From NCBI GenBank assembly GCA_903842025.1, contig CAIMKX010000040.1:1-44487 (forward strand): a stretch of DNA of 44,487 bases, given 5' to 3'. The translations under genes and the position numbers were made by a program. The stretch is from an uncultured bacterium. GTDB taxonomy: Bacteria > Patescibacteriota > Minisyncoccia > Phycocordibacterales > PALSA-1337. Positions 37,721 through 44,487 of this stretch are shown one piece after another; the first letter of the stretch is position 1, and every line of letters starts with the position of its first letter. The notes beneath the pieces were generated by a model. It worked only from the letters and a program-made list of their open reading frames with translations, searched no databases and was not told the DNA's origin.

Positions 37721-38404
37721 ATGCACGCCGATTACATCAAAGTCATGGAGATCATCAACTTCAAGCTTCAGAAATTTTGGACTGATCATCCGGGCAATTT
37801 AGAGAATTTTCTACCTCCGGAAATAGACATCACTGAGGAAGATCTCAAAGAAGTAGGTATCAATAGATATGCTTGTTCAACCTGCTTAGAACATTTGAAA
37901 CTCAAAAATTATCTGCAAATCGATTATGTCCGCGACCACGAAAGCATTCTTAACATGGATCATGAACAAATCGATGAACCATCTTCTGTTATTTTCCATC
38001 TTTCAATTTCAAGAGAAATCTTGCCTTTAATCGAGCGCTACAAACTAGGTAAAGTTGAAGACATCCCAAGGGGCGTATCATTTGATTGCGAGAAAAGCAT
38101 TTTGAAGATCGGCGATAAATTGGTCCATATCCAACAGAAGAACGACAAACCGAACAGCCATTACATTCTTGAATACATTTTCGAGAATCCGGATGGCCTC
38201 GAAGCTAAATCATACTATTCTGAAATTATTGACGATAAATTTCATGATGAACACCTAATACAACGCTCAATGTGGCGAGCCTGTGAAGCGATCAATGCCA
38301 AGGTCTCAAAACAAGCGGGGATTAGTAATTTTCTTTTGATTACATCTGGAAAGACGGGCTATGTTCAGATAAATCCAGAATATCTCGAAACCACAATTTC
38401 ATAA
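37721..38404 (+). CDS. Island protein of unknown function
   Basis: 227 aa, cytoplasmic. N-terminal helical part with a CSTC pair (ACSTCLEHLKLKNYL), a central acidic region, and a C-terminal segment (DDKFHDEHLIQRSMWRACEAINAKVSKQAGISNFLLITSGKTGYVQIN) that looks like a winged-helix DNA-binding fold. A regulator of the island is possible. I do not recognise a family. It follows the giant palindrome by 54 bp. Confidence 0.65.
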   Translation: MHADYIKVMEIINFKLQKFWTDHPGNLENFLPPEIDITEEDLKEVGINRYACSTCLEHLKLKNYLQIDYVRDHESILNMDHEQIDEPSSVIFHLSISREILPLIERYKLGKVEDIPRGVSFDCEKSILKIGDKLVHIQQKNDKPNSHYILEYIFENPDGLEAKSYYSEIIDDKFHDEHLIQRSMWRACEAINAKVSKQAGISNFLLITSGKTGYVQINPEYLETTIS

Positions 38405-38412
38405 CATATTGT

Positions 38413-38425
38413 TACCGTAACGGTA
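38413..38425. promoter_or_regulatory. Possible operator palindrome
   Basis: TACCGT-A-ACGGTA, a perfect 6-bp inverted repeat between the two island genes, with a related GGTACGGGTAC just after it. It may bind an island regulator. Confidence 0.35.
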
Positions 38426-38465
38426 CGGGTACAATCCGGTAAAAGAACTGGAATAGCATGTGCTC

Positions 38466-38669
38466 ATGCAACACCGGTTTAACGAAAAACTTATTACGAG
38501 GCTCCAGACATACTGGAAAACCCGCACCGGCGAGGATATTTCTGATGCTACGGCAAATGAATATCTTAATTCATTTGCCGATCTCTACGAATCATTCCTA
38601 GAGTTCGCCAATCCGAAATATGATGCATTTTCAATCACTGGAGAGCGTCCCGTCCAGCCAACGCTTTAG
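38466..38669 (+). CDS. Small helical island protein
   Basis: 67 aa. RFNEKLITRLQTYWKTRTGE followed by DATANEYLNSFADLYESFLEFA, a compact helical unit of a kind I have seen as short hypothetical proteins in CPR genomes. A GTG six bases earlier is an alternative start. The 3' end and stop lie inside a 12-bp hairpin (38644-38655 with 38676-38687, AGCGTCCCGTCC type). Function unknown. Confidence 0.55.
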   Translation: MQHRFNEKLITRLQTYWKTRTGEDISDATANEYLNSFADLYESFLEFANPKYDAFSITGERPVQPTL

Positions 38670-38687
38670 CGCGGCGGACGGGACGCT
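38644..38687 (+). terminator. Hairpin at end of small island gene
   Basis: 12-bp perfect stem AGCGTCCCGTCC / GGACGGGACGCT around a 20-nt loop that contains the stop codon. No T-run follows, so it may stabilise rather than end the message. Confidence 0.5.
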
Positions 38688-38718
38688 GTGTGACTTGCTG
38701 TATAACTAACGTAAGACT

Positions 38719-38892
38719 ATGAATAAAACACAAAACTCAATGGATATGCAGGATTTGATCAGACATAGTGTAATTTCTAGACTTGACCTATATCACACTC
38801 AATCAGAAATTATTGTCATTCGTAATCAGAATTTCGTGAAAAATTTGCGTAAATATTTTTCGGAGCGTACAATTCTCTCAATCACATTCTAA
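38719..38892 (+). CDS. Possible 57-aa protein upstream of recombinase
   Basis: Reads MNKTQNSMDMQDLIRHSVIS and continues with a basic C-terminal part (NFVKNLRKYFSERTIL) to TAA at 38890. It is small, basic and directly upstream of the recombinase, the position and size expected of a recombination directionality factor, but there is no family match and no clear ribosome binding site. It may be chance. Confidence 0.35.
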   Translation: MNKTQNSMDMQDLIRHSVISRLDLYHTQSEIIVIRNQNFVKNLRKYFSERTILSITF

Positions 38893-38926
38893 TAATTATA
38901 TTATCAACCTAATTTATTTTAACTTC

Positions 38927-40420
38927 ATGAAATATATTCTCTACTGTCGAAAATCAACAGATACCGAAGACAAGCAAGTGTTGTCTCTAGAATCGCAGGA
39001 AAAAGAGCTGACTGATCTGGCTAAAACTCAAGGCATTGAGATCGTGCAAACCTTAACTGAAAAGAAATCAGCCAAAGCACCCGGCCGCCCTATTTTCAAC
39101 GAAATGATCGCCATGATCTCTGCCGGCAAGGCTGATGCTATTATCTGCTGGAAAATAGATCGTCTTACGAGAAATCCTGTTGATGGTGGTCAAATTCAGT
39201 GGCTATTACAGACTGACAAAATCAAGTGCATCCGGACATTTGAGAAAAGCTATTTCCCGTCTGACAATGTGCTTCTGATGAGCATAGAACAGGCTATGGC
39301 TAACCAGTACATCCGTGATTTGAGTACGAATGTGAAGCGTGGTAACAGAGCTAAAATGGAACATGGTGGCTGGCCTAGCCGCGCACCATTTGGATATGTA
39401 AATGATCGTGGCACGAAAACCATCAAGATCGACAAGAAAGTATCACCCTACATCATCCGAGCTTTTGAGCTATATGCTACAGGCGGCTACAGCGTTAAGC
39501 AAATTTCCGACATTTTATATAACGAAGGCCTACGAACTACATCCGGTGGCAAGGTCTGCAAAAATCAGATACACAGGAATCTATCTCACAAATTCTACAT
39601 GGGGCTAATGGAAAGAGACGGTAAGATATATGAAGGCAAGCATACGCCACTTATTTCAAAAGACCTATTCGACAAGGTTCAAAATGTTCTCACTGGCAAA
39701 CTACACCCTAAGGTCAAAAAGCATTTCTATTCAGCCCGCGGCTTCTTAACATGTGCCTCCTGCGGCTGCGCTCTAACTTGCGATACCAAAAAAGGCTTCA
39801 AGTATTACTACTGCACTAACGGCAAAGGTAACTGCGAGGAACACAAAAAATACATGCGCTCAGAATACATTGACGGACTCATCTCACAGAAATTCCTAGA
39901 CCTAAAGATCGACGAAGAAATGATTGCTATCTCCGGAGAAGCTTACAATGTCAAATACAATGAGCAGGCAGACCGTACCAGATTACCTCTGGAAAACCTC
40001 TCCAATGAGCTCAATCTGCTCCTAGAAAGAGAGTTGACCCTCACAGACGGCTATAGCTCCAAACTTATCCGGGAAGAAGTCTACAAGCTCAAGCTACAGG
40101 AGATTGAAAACAAGCGTGTGGAGATCAAGAAACAGATGCGAGATATTCAAGCCAAATCCGGACCAACAGTTGCTACTTTCGAACAGATAAAAAATGTATT
40201 CCTAGACGGCAACAAAGCCTCGGCTAGATATTTAGTGGTTGATGACCAAGAAAAGCGAAAGATGCTAGAAAAGTTACTTTCGAACGCTTCGATCAAAAAT
40301 AAAACCGTGGCTCAATATCAATTCAAAAGTCCTTATTCTGCTCTCGCAAAAGCACCTAAAAACAACGATATCAAACTAATGTGCGCCCAGCTGGATTCGA
40401 ACCAGCGACCCTCTGCTTAA
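38927..40420 (+). CDS. Large serine recombinase (integrase of the island)
   Basis: 497 aa. Resolvase domain (1-145) with YCRKST (catalytic Ser10), SLESQEKEL and the IDRLTRN motif; recombinase domain (about 150-265, PFGYVNDRG, YSVKQISDILYNEG); zinc ribbon about 280-330 (CASCGC ... YYYCTNGKGNC); coiled coil about 345-410. These are all the parts of a large serine integrase. The last 13 residues (MCAQLDSNQRPSA) are read from the tRNA-Lys gene antisense, so its present C-terminus was made by integration. In the excised circle the frame would run on for 27 other residues. Confidence 0.93.
   Translation: MKYILYCRKSTDTEDKQVLSLESQEKELTDLAKTQGIEIVQTLTEKKSAKAPGRPIFNEMIAMISAGKADAIICWKIDRLTRNPVDGGQIQWLLQTDKIKCIRTFEKSYFPSDNVLLMSIEQAMANQYIRDLSTNVKRGNRAKMEHGGWPSRAPFGYVNDRGTKTIKIDKKVSPYIIRAFELYATGGYSVKQISDILYNEGLRTTSGGKVCKNQIHRNLSHKFYMGLMERDGKIYEGKHTPLISKDLFDKVQNVLTGKLHPKVKKHFYSARGFLTCASCGCALTCDTKKGFKYYYCTNGKGNCEEHKKYMRSEYIDGLISQKFLDLKIDEEMIAISGEAYNVKYNEQADRTRLPLENLSNELNLLLERELTLTDGYSSKLIREEVYKLKLQEIENKRVEIKKQMRDIQAKSGPTVATFEQIKNVFLDGNKASARYLVVDDQEKRKMLEKLLSNASIKNKTVAQYQFKSPYSALAKAPKNNDIKLMCAQLDSNQRPSA
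40381..40401. other. Right attachment site (attR) in tRNA-Lys 3' end
   Basis: Identical to 35201-35221. It covers the acceptor and T-arm 3' half of the tRNA, so insertion leaves a functional tRNA. Confidence 0.85.
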
Positions 40421-40455
40421 AAGGCAGGTGCTCTACCGGGCTGAGCTATGGGCGC
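40382..40455 (-). tRNA. tRNA-Lys (anticodon TTT)
   Basis: Read on the reverse strand: GCGCCCA acceptor, GCTC/GAGC D stem, anticodon loop CTTTTAA (anticodon TTT), variable loop, GCTGG-TTCGAAT-CCAGC T arm, TGGGCGC acceptor and discriminator A. The first anticodon-stem pair is a C-A mismatch. CCA is not encoded. It is the integration target of the island; the other copy of its 3' end lies at 35201. Confidence 0.95.
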
Positions 40456-40586
40456 AAAAGATGAATTGTGAATGTTCCTGCATTCACTATTTCAGCGAAT
40501 GCCGCGACTATACGAATCTAGTATGGGCGCAAATGAGAACCTGTAAACAATAACACAATTTTGAACCATGGCAAGAAACTGAAATT

Positions 40587-40823
40587 CTATTTCTGTGTTC
40601 GTGATGAATATCTTTTGGCAAGTTCATCCAAATCACCCTCAAGAAGTTTTCCTTCGCGCCCCTCTTTTTCTGCTCTCAGGACGGAATTAATCGCTTCTTC
40701 CTCTCGTAGCAAAACCAATGCTTTACACACGACGTCAGCTTTACTTTTTGCATAGCCATCGTCGATCATGTCTGTCATGAATTCTTCAAGGAATGCGGGG
40801 ATTTGAAGGGATATCGTTGACAT
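40587..40823 (-). CDS. Ribbon-helix-helix antitoxin-like protein (ParD/CopG type)
   Basis: 78 aa. STISLQIPAFLEEFMTDMIDDGYAKSKADVVCKALVLLREEE is the ribbon-helix-helix plan: a beta strand with alternating residues, then two helices, with GYAKSKADVV as the turn before the second helix. It would bind DNA as a dimer. The ATG at 40823 is used because an earlier in-frame start would run into the DoxX gene. No toxin gene lies on either side, so it is an orphan antitoxin or a stand-alone regulator. Confidence 0.7.
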   Translation of the reverse strand: MSTISLQIPAFLEEFMTDMIDDGYAKSKADVVCKALVLLREEEAINSVLRAEKEGREGKLLEGDLDELAKRYSSRTQK

Positions 40824-40842
40824 AATGTATGTAGAGTTAGTT

Positions 40843-41205
40843 TTACAACGGCATGTCGAATGCCAAGAATCCCGCTCCGGTAAAGAGAAGGGAGATGGCC
40901 AAGACGAGAAGAATAAGATAATAGTTGACCCCATCGGTCAGGAATGACTTGTTTTTGATCTTGTAAGCCAGACGGACAATGAAATCGATAACGATGAAAA
41001 GAGCGGCAACCTGGGTCCAAAGGCCGATGATGAGCAAGATTCCCGATAGGGCTTCGACGATGCTAAGGGTTTTTTGCTGGAGACTGATTGAACGCTTGGA
41101 ATAGACGCGGTATGCTTCAAAAATGATGACCAGGCCGAGAATGAGCCGAATCAAAAGGGGTGAGAGCAGTTGAAGAGATAATAGAGAAGGAAAGACGGAA
41201 AGCAT
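40843..41205 (-). CDS. DoxX family membrane protein
   Basis: 120 aa, four membrane helices: LLIRLILGLVIIFEAYRVY, IVEALSGILLIIGLWTQVAALFIVIDFIVRL and LILLVLAISLLFTGAGFLAFD. The LLSPLLIRLILGLVII start and AFDMPL end fit the DoxX/DoxD-like fold. Function in these cells is unknown; relatives take part in redox or thiosulfate-linked processes. Confidence 0.8.
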   Translation of the reverse strand: MLSVFPSLLSLQLLSPLLIRLILGLVIIFEAYRVYSKRSISLQQKTLSIVEALSGILLIIGLWTQVAALFIVIDFIVRLAYKIKNKSFLTDGVNYYLILLVLAISLLFTGAGFLAFDMPL

Positions 41206-41249
41206 GTTATTTGTTGATTATGTTAATGTAGGGTCATTATAGGGCTAAA

Positions 41250-41747
41250 ATGTTAAAACTCAAAATTCAAAATTCAAAACCAGAAATGTGTCTTTTGTTG
41301 GACAATATAAGGAGTGTTCATAATGTCGGCTCAATATTCAGGACGGCGGAGACGGCCGGCATCTCAAAGATCTACTGCTTAGGAACAACACCTACACCGC
41401 TGGATAGATTTAAACGTAAGCGCCAGGATTTTGCCAAGGTTGCTTTGGGTGCGGAGGAGTTGGTTGCTTGGGAATATGTTAAGAGTGGTGTAATTCTTGT
41501 CAAAATACTTAAAAGAGAGGGATTCAAGATTATTGCTCTTGAACAAGCTGAGAACTCTATTGATTACAGAAAGGTAAAAGCGACCGGCAAGATTCTTATA
41601 ATTCTCGGCAATGAAGTCGGTGGCGTTTCTAAAGGTCTTTTGAATTTGTCGGACGAGATTGCTGAGATACCTATGAGAGGGAAGAAGGAGTCGTTGAACG
41701 TTTCTGTGGCGGTAGGGATTATGATGTATGAAATGTTGCTTGACTGA
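41250..41747 (+). CDS. TrmH/SpoU family RNA 2'-O-methyltransferase
   Basis: 165 aa, SPOUT fold only, without the extra N-terminal substrate domain. Motif 1 NIRSVHNVGSIFRTAETAG, motif 2 ILGNEVGGVS and motif 3 IPMRGKKESLNVSVAVGIMMYE are all canonical and make the knotted SAM site. Transfers a methyl group to a ribose in tRNA or rRNA; the target cannot be told from sequence. Starts closely after a CATTAT/TATAGG region that could be a -10 box. Confidence 0.9.
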   Translation: MLKLKIQNSKPEMCLLLDNIRSVHNVGSIFRTAETAGISKIYCLGTTPTPLDRFKRKRQDFAKVALGAEELVAWEYVKSGVILVKILKREGFKIIALEQAENSIDYRKVKATGKILIILGNEVGGVSKGLLNLSDEIAEIPMRGKKESLNVSVAVGIMMYEMLLD

Positions 41748-41778
41748 TGTCAGTATAAGAGTAAAATGCAATTATTAT

Positions 41779-41901
41779 ATGAAGAAATTATCCTTAAAAA
41801 GTCTTGTTTGGAAGGAGGGGAAATATTATGTCTCCCAGGCGCTTAATATTGATGTTTCAAGCTTCGGGAAGTCACACGTCCTTCTATTGTGGATAGTGTA
41901 G
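41779..41901 (+). pseudogene. hicB: Decayed HicB-type antitoxin
   Basis: Reads MKKLSLKSLVWKEGKYYVSQ then ALNIDVSSFGKS, the standard beginning of short HicB antitoxins, after which the frame is lost and a stop follows at 40 aa. The rest of the protein is missing. Directly followed by a hicA remnant. Confidence 0.65.
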
Positions 41902-41907
41902 TTGCTT

Positions 41908-42084
41908 ATGCCTAAATTGTATTCTTCGAGATACGTTGTCAAAATCCTGGAAAGACAGGGTTTTTATTTTGTCTCACAAAAAGGCAGTCATATGAAATAC
42001 TGTAAAAATGAGTCAGCAATCATTCGGGTTTTTGATGTCCACTACAATAATGTGTCGCTCTGCCTCCGACAACAATTCTCCTGA
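41908..42084 (+). pseudogene. hicA: Truncated HicA-type toxin
   Basis: MPKLYSSRYVVKILERQGFY then FVSQKGSHMKY is the HicA double-stranded RNA-binding start, with the active His in KGSH. After about 35 residues the sequence no longer matches and the reading frame continues into the antisense of the mutM 3' end. The toxin is therefore broken. The normal order is hicA then hicB; here antitoxin precedes toxin, also known in nature. Confidence 0.65.
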
Positions 42085-42940
42085 TCTTTCCTTTACAACC
42101 TCTTTTCAAGCATTTTTCACCGGTTCTCTGGTAAGCCTGATGATGCAACTGGAATTTACCTTTGGAGCCGTCTACATTCCTGTAATCAGACATGGAATCG
42201 CCGCCAAGATCGACGCCTTTCGCCAGCAACTCTTTTATAGCTCGAAACAGCTTAAGCGAGCCGGCTTTTGAAATATCTCGGATTTTCTGTAAAGGATTAA
42301 TACCTGAATGCCAGAGCGATTCATCGGCATAAATGTTGCCAATCCCTGAAAGGATCGTTTGATCAGTGAGGACTTGTTTGATCTTTCCGTTCGGTTTCAA
42401 TCCAAGTCGATTTTGAAAAACTTCAAAAGTAAACGCCTTATCAAGCGGTTCAGGTCCTAGGTCATTCAAGTGAACTGACTGATGAATTTGATCCGAATCA
42501 ACCACGGCGACCTTGGCAAATTTACGCGTGTCCGATAAAGCTAAATGGCGTTTGTTATTAAAAGTAATTACGAATCTGACTCTTTTGTTGAATGGATCCT
42601 TCAATGATTCCGGTTCTAGCGGTTCCCATGGATCATTTGAATTGGCGACATTAAATCGGTAGCGGCCGTAAAGCAAATGCCCGGTCATTTTCATGTGGAC
42701 AAGGATGGTTTTGTTGCCGCTTAAATTCATAAGAATGTTCTTGGCTCGTCTTTCTATGGCAATGATTTTCTTGCCAAGAATTTCTTTCTTGAAGTGCTTG
42801 AAATAGGCCGGATCTTTGATGGTTTCCGATCCTTTGAAATAGGGACTATTATAATTCGTCCAGACTTCTTTGATGATTAGTCCGGTGATGTACTTTTTTA
42901 AGCCATTGATCGTTGTTTGGACTTCGGGCAATTCGGGCAT
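42020..42940 (-). CDS. mutM: Formamidopyrimidine-DNA glycosylase (Fpg/MutM)
   Basis: 306 aa. Removes oxidised purines such as 8-oxoguanine. The start MPELPEVQTTINGLKKYI gives the catalytic Pro2 and Glu3; VHMKMTGHLLYG has the conserved Lys. SGIGNIYADESLWHSGINPLQ is the helix-two-turn-helix. The zinc finger is unusual: CLKRGC, a four-residue gap instead of two, and YCSGHQ, where the fourth ligand is His rather than Cys. The start was set by the invariant MPELPEV; upstream in-frame codons overlap the amidase gene on the other strand. Its 3' end overlaps the hicA remnant. Confidence 0.93.
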   Translation of the reverse strand: MPELPEVQTTINGLKKYITGLIIKEVWTNYNSPYFKGSETIKDPAYFKHFKKEILGKKIIAIERRAKNILMNLSGNKTILVHMKMTGHLLYGRYRFNVANSNDPWEPLEPESLKDPFNKRVRFVITFNNKRHLALSDTRKFAKVAVVDSDQIHQSVHLNDLGPEPLDKAFTFEVFQNRLGLKPNGKIKQVLTDQTILSGIGNIYADESLWHSGINPLQKIRDISKAGSLKLFRAIKELLAKGVDLGGDSMSDYRNVDGSKGKFQLHHQAYQRTGEKCLKRGCKGKIRRIVVGGRATHYCSGHQKPE

Positions 42941-42948
42941 AAACTCAC

Positions 42949-42961
42949 TATAATGTATAAT
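42949..42961 (+). promoter_or_regulatory. Double -10 box for amidase gene
   Basis: TATAAT at 42949-42954 and again at 42956-42961. The first ends 7 nt before the ATG at 42962. A TATA-type sequence on the other strand may serve mutM, making a divergent promoter. Confidence 0.55.
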
Positions 42962-44242
42962 ATGCGTATGCGCCACATTCTCGCCGTCATCTTCGCCATT
43001 TTGGTCTTGGCCGTGCCTTGGCTCATGTATCATCCCGATCAGGCCGACCTTATCTTTTCCAAAATCCAGCCGATCGGCGACCAGTTGGCCGCCGTGATAT
43101 TGTCCCATTTACCCAAATCAATCCTCGACATCAGATCGCACTACAATAGCAAGCCCGGCATTTTTGCCTCGGCCGGCTCAAGTCAAAAAGTCCGGATCCT
43201 TATCGTGCCCGGCCATGAACCTGATTACGGAGGGGCGGAATACGGTTCGCTCAAGGAGCGGAACATGACGGTCGAGCTGGCCAACGACCTCAAAAACTTC
43301 ATCAGCCAGAACGACCGCTATGAGGTCTTCGTGACGCGCGATGACAGTTCCTGGAAGCCGATCTTTGCCGATTATTTCAAGAATAACTGGAGCGATATTG
43401 CCGCCTGGGTCAAGCTCCATAAGGACGAGATCGTCAATCTGACCCGTTTGGGCGAATATCGGCAAGTGGCGCCGCCGGTCATTCACAATAATGCTTCGAA
43501 CGACGTCGCTTTGCGTTTGTTCGGCATAGACAAATGGGCCAATGAAAATAATGTCGACATTGTTTTACATATTCATTTCAACGATTATGCCGGTCACGGG
43601 AATGGCCCCGGAGAATATTCCGGTTTTGCCATCTATGTCCCTCAGCGGGAATATTTCAATAGCACGACCACCAAAGCCTTGGCGGACACCGTTTTCAAGC
43701 GCTTGAAAAAATACAATGCCGTGAGCGACCTGCCCGGGGAATCTAGCGGCATCGTCGAGGACCAAGATCTGATCGCCATCGGCGCCTTCAATTCGGTCGA
43801 CGCGGCCAGCATGCTTGTCGAATACGGCTACATATATGAGCCGCAGTTCACCAATGCCGAATTGCGAAGCGCCGCCCTGAACGATCTGGCCTTCCAGACC
43901 TATCTCGGTCTGCAGGATTTCTTTGACGACCATAGCGCCTTGAGCGCCAACGGTTCATTCGACACTTTGGTCATGCCGCATAGCTGGTCCGATCCGCTCT
44001 CGGAAAAAAGCTCAAACAATGCCGACGTTTACGCTTTGCAGACGGCTTTGCTTCTGGATGGAGATTATCCGCCAACGGGTTCCTCGCTCAACGACTGTCC
44101 GCGAACGGGAAAACTTGGGAATTGCACGAAAGCGGCTTTGGAGACTTTCCAGAAAAAGCGGGGGATAAGCGGCGAGAAGGGTATTGTCGGGACCAAGACT
44201 TTGCAGGAATTGAACAAGAAATATTCGGTGAGGGCGATTTGA
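42962..44242 (+). CDS. N-acetylmuramoyl-L-alanine amidase with peptidoglycan-binding domain
   Basis: 426 aa. N-terminal membrane anchor (about 5-23, HILAVIFAILVLAVPWLMY), amidase_3 domain about 75-320 with VPGHEPDYGGAEYG (zinc His and Glu), VLHIHFND (second His region, where SxHxN is common) and VEYGYI (catalytic Glu), then a C-terminal peptidoglycan-binding_1 domain (YALQTALLLDGDYPP ... FQKKRGISGEKGIVGTKTLQEL). It cleaves the bond between muramic acid and the stem peptide at the cell surface, for division or remodelling. An ATG six bases further on is an alternative start. Confidence 0.9.
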   Translation: MRMRHILAVIFAILVLAVPWLMYHPDQADLIFSKIQPIGDQLAAVILSHLPKSILDIRSHYNSKPGIFASAGSSQKVRILIVPGHEPDYGGAEYGSLKERNMTVELANDLKNFISQNDRYEVFVTRDDSSWKPIFADYFKNNWSDIAAWVKLHKDEIVNLTRLGEYRQVAPPVIHNNASNDVALRLFGIDKWANENNVDIVLHIHFNDYAGHGNGPGEYSGFAIYVPQREYFNSTTTKALADTVFKRLKKYNAVSDLPGESSGIVEDQDLIAIGAFNSVDAASMLVEYGYIYEPQFTNAELRSAALNDLAFQTYLGLQDFFDDHSALSANGSFDTLVMPHSWSDPLSEKSSNNADVYALQTALLLDGDYPPTGSSLNDCPRTGKLGNCTKAALETFQKKRGISGEKGIVGTKTLQELNKKYSVRAI

Positions 44243-44290
44243 GGGAATGGCCGCAAAGCACTTGTTCGGTTTAGTCTAGTAGTTTTTCGT

Positions 44291-44487
44291 TTGTCATTCC
44301 CGCGAAGGCGCCCAGTAGGTCATTTTGCTAAATGAGGAATCCAGTGTTGAATGTCAAAGCTCAAAGCTCAAATTCCCAATGACAAATCAATGTCAAAGCC
44401 CAAAATCCAAATTTTGACATTTGAGCTTTGGATTTGATTGGAAATTTGTCATTTGGATTTTGTCATTGGTAATATCCTAGATTCCCG
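44291..44487. repeat. Family B repeat pair, cut by window edge
   Basis: TTTGTCATTCCCGCGAAGGCG starts it; the unit is broken by a small insertion (CAGTAGGTCATTTTGCTAAA) before GGAATCCAG. A long AT-rich palindromic spacer (AAAGCTCAAAGCTCAAATTC, later GACATTTGAGCTTTGG) runs to TAGATTCCCG at the window end, the start of the inverted partner. Same structure as the copy at 1-185. Confidence 0.8.

Larger units (their letters stand above)
35201..40401. mobile_element. 5.2-kb integrated element in tRNA-Lys gene
   Basis: An exact 21-bp direct repeat (GTGCGCCCAGCTGGATTCGA plus A) lies at 35201-35221 and 40381-40401. The right copy is the 3' end of an intact tRNA-Lys gene; the left one is the detached 3' end only. 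Between them are a NYN nuclease-like gene, an MFS transporter, a GC-rich 307-bp palindrome, small unknown genes and a serine recombinase next to the tRNA. This is the normal layout of an integrated genomic island. No relaxase, replication or capsid gene is seen, so transfer would need help from elsewhere. Confidence 0.85.

Noticed and set aside
40522-40533. A second tRNA or attachment site right of tRNA-Lys
   Set aside because: Only 12 bases match the tRNA 5' end; no cloverleaf or further repeat supports it.
42941-43108. Longer mutM reading frame
   Set aside because: MPELPEV is the invariant N-terminus because Pro2 must be exposed; the extension overlaps the amidase gene antisense.
1-44487. 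CRISPR arrays
   Set aside because: Repeats present are dispersed palindromes with variable spacing, not regular direct repeats with unique spacers; no cas genes.

Overview
The window looks like part of a streamlined Patescibacteria (CPR) genome, most likely a Parcubacteria-type lineage. Reasons: genes are packed tightly; a relaxase-less type IV secretion (T4SS)-like cluster of VirB6, PrgI, TraC-like, VirB4 and pilin-like proteins sits beside the replication origin; several core proteins are short (YidC 249 aa, DNA polymerase III delta 239 aa, YebC 176 aa); a secreted protein carries the CSPPGCN / APINVG / QTKSGGL pattern that I associate with this group; the one tRNA lacks an encoded CCA; and UGA is used as stop. 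No database search was possible, so this placement is from recognition.

Layout. 1-185: palindromic repeat (family B). 251-9278: secretion/pilus-type operon (two exported proteins, VirB6-like, proline-rich protein, PrgI, TraC-like, VirB4 ATPase). 9271-13714: 36-bp perfect inverted repeat, then membrane, Ig-like, pilin-like and propeller-like envelope proteins. 13780-18288: classical origin cluster (yidC-rnpA-rpmH diverging from dnaA-dnaN), with oriC candidates on both sides of dnaA. 18525-26170 (minus strand): PBP1A, ruvC-yebC, ruvB, a structured RNA candidate on the opposite strand, and a pilB-type ATPase. 26382-33550: lipoprotein-like gene with its own promoter, tsaE, an MntA-HepT toxin-antitoxin pair, secreted proteins, polA and a holA-like gene. 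33555-35162: transglycosylase-like protein. 35201-40401: a 5.2-kb integrated element in a tRNA-Lys gene. 40382-44242: tRNA-Lys, orphan antitoxin, DoxX, TrmH-type methylase, decayed hicBA, mutM and a peptidoglycan amidase. 44291-44487: family B repeat again.

Four things stand out. (1) A palindromic REPIN-like repeat family (A) occurs between genes and also twice inside polA in open frame, so mobile repeats are translated as extra protein segments; tsaE carries two smaller palindromic in-frame insertions. (2) The tRNA-Lys island has exact 21-bp direct repeats, a serine recombinase whose 3' end lies inside the tRNA, and a GC-rich imperfect palindrome of about 307 bp. (3) Three rod-like hairpins of 164-165 nt (9271, 15055, 23848) have similar layouts; the last has a strong promoter and resembles 6S RNA. 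(4) Many genes start 5-10 nt after a TATAAT-like box with no Shine-Dalgarno sequence, which points to widespread leaderless transcription.
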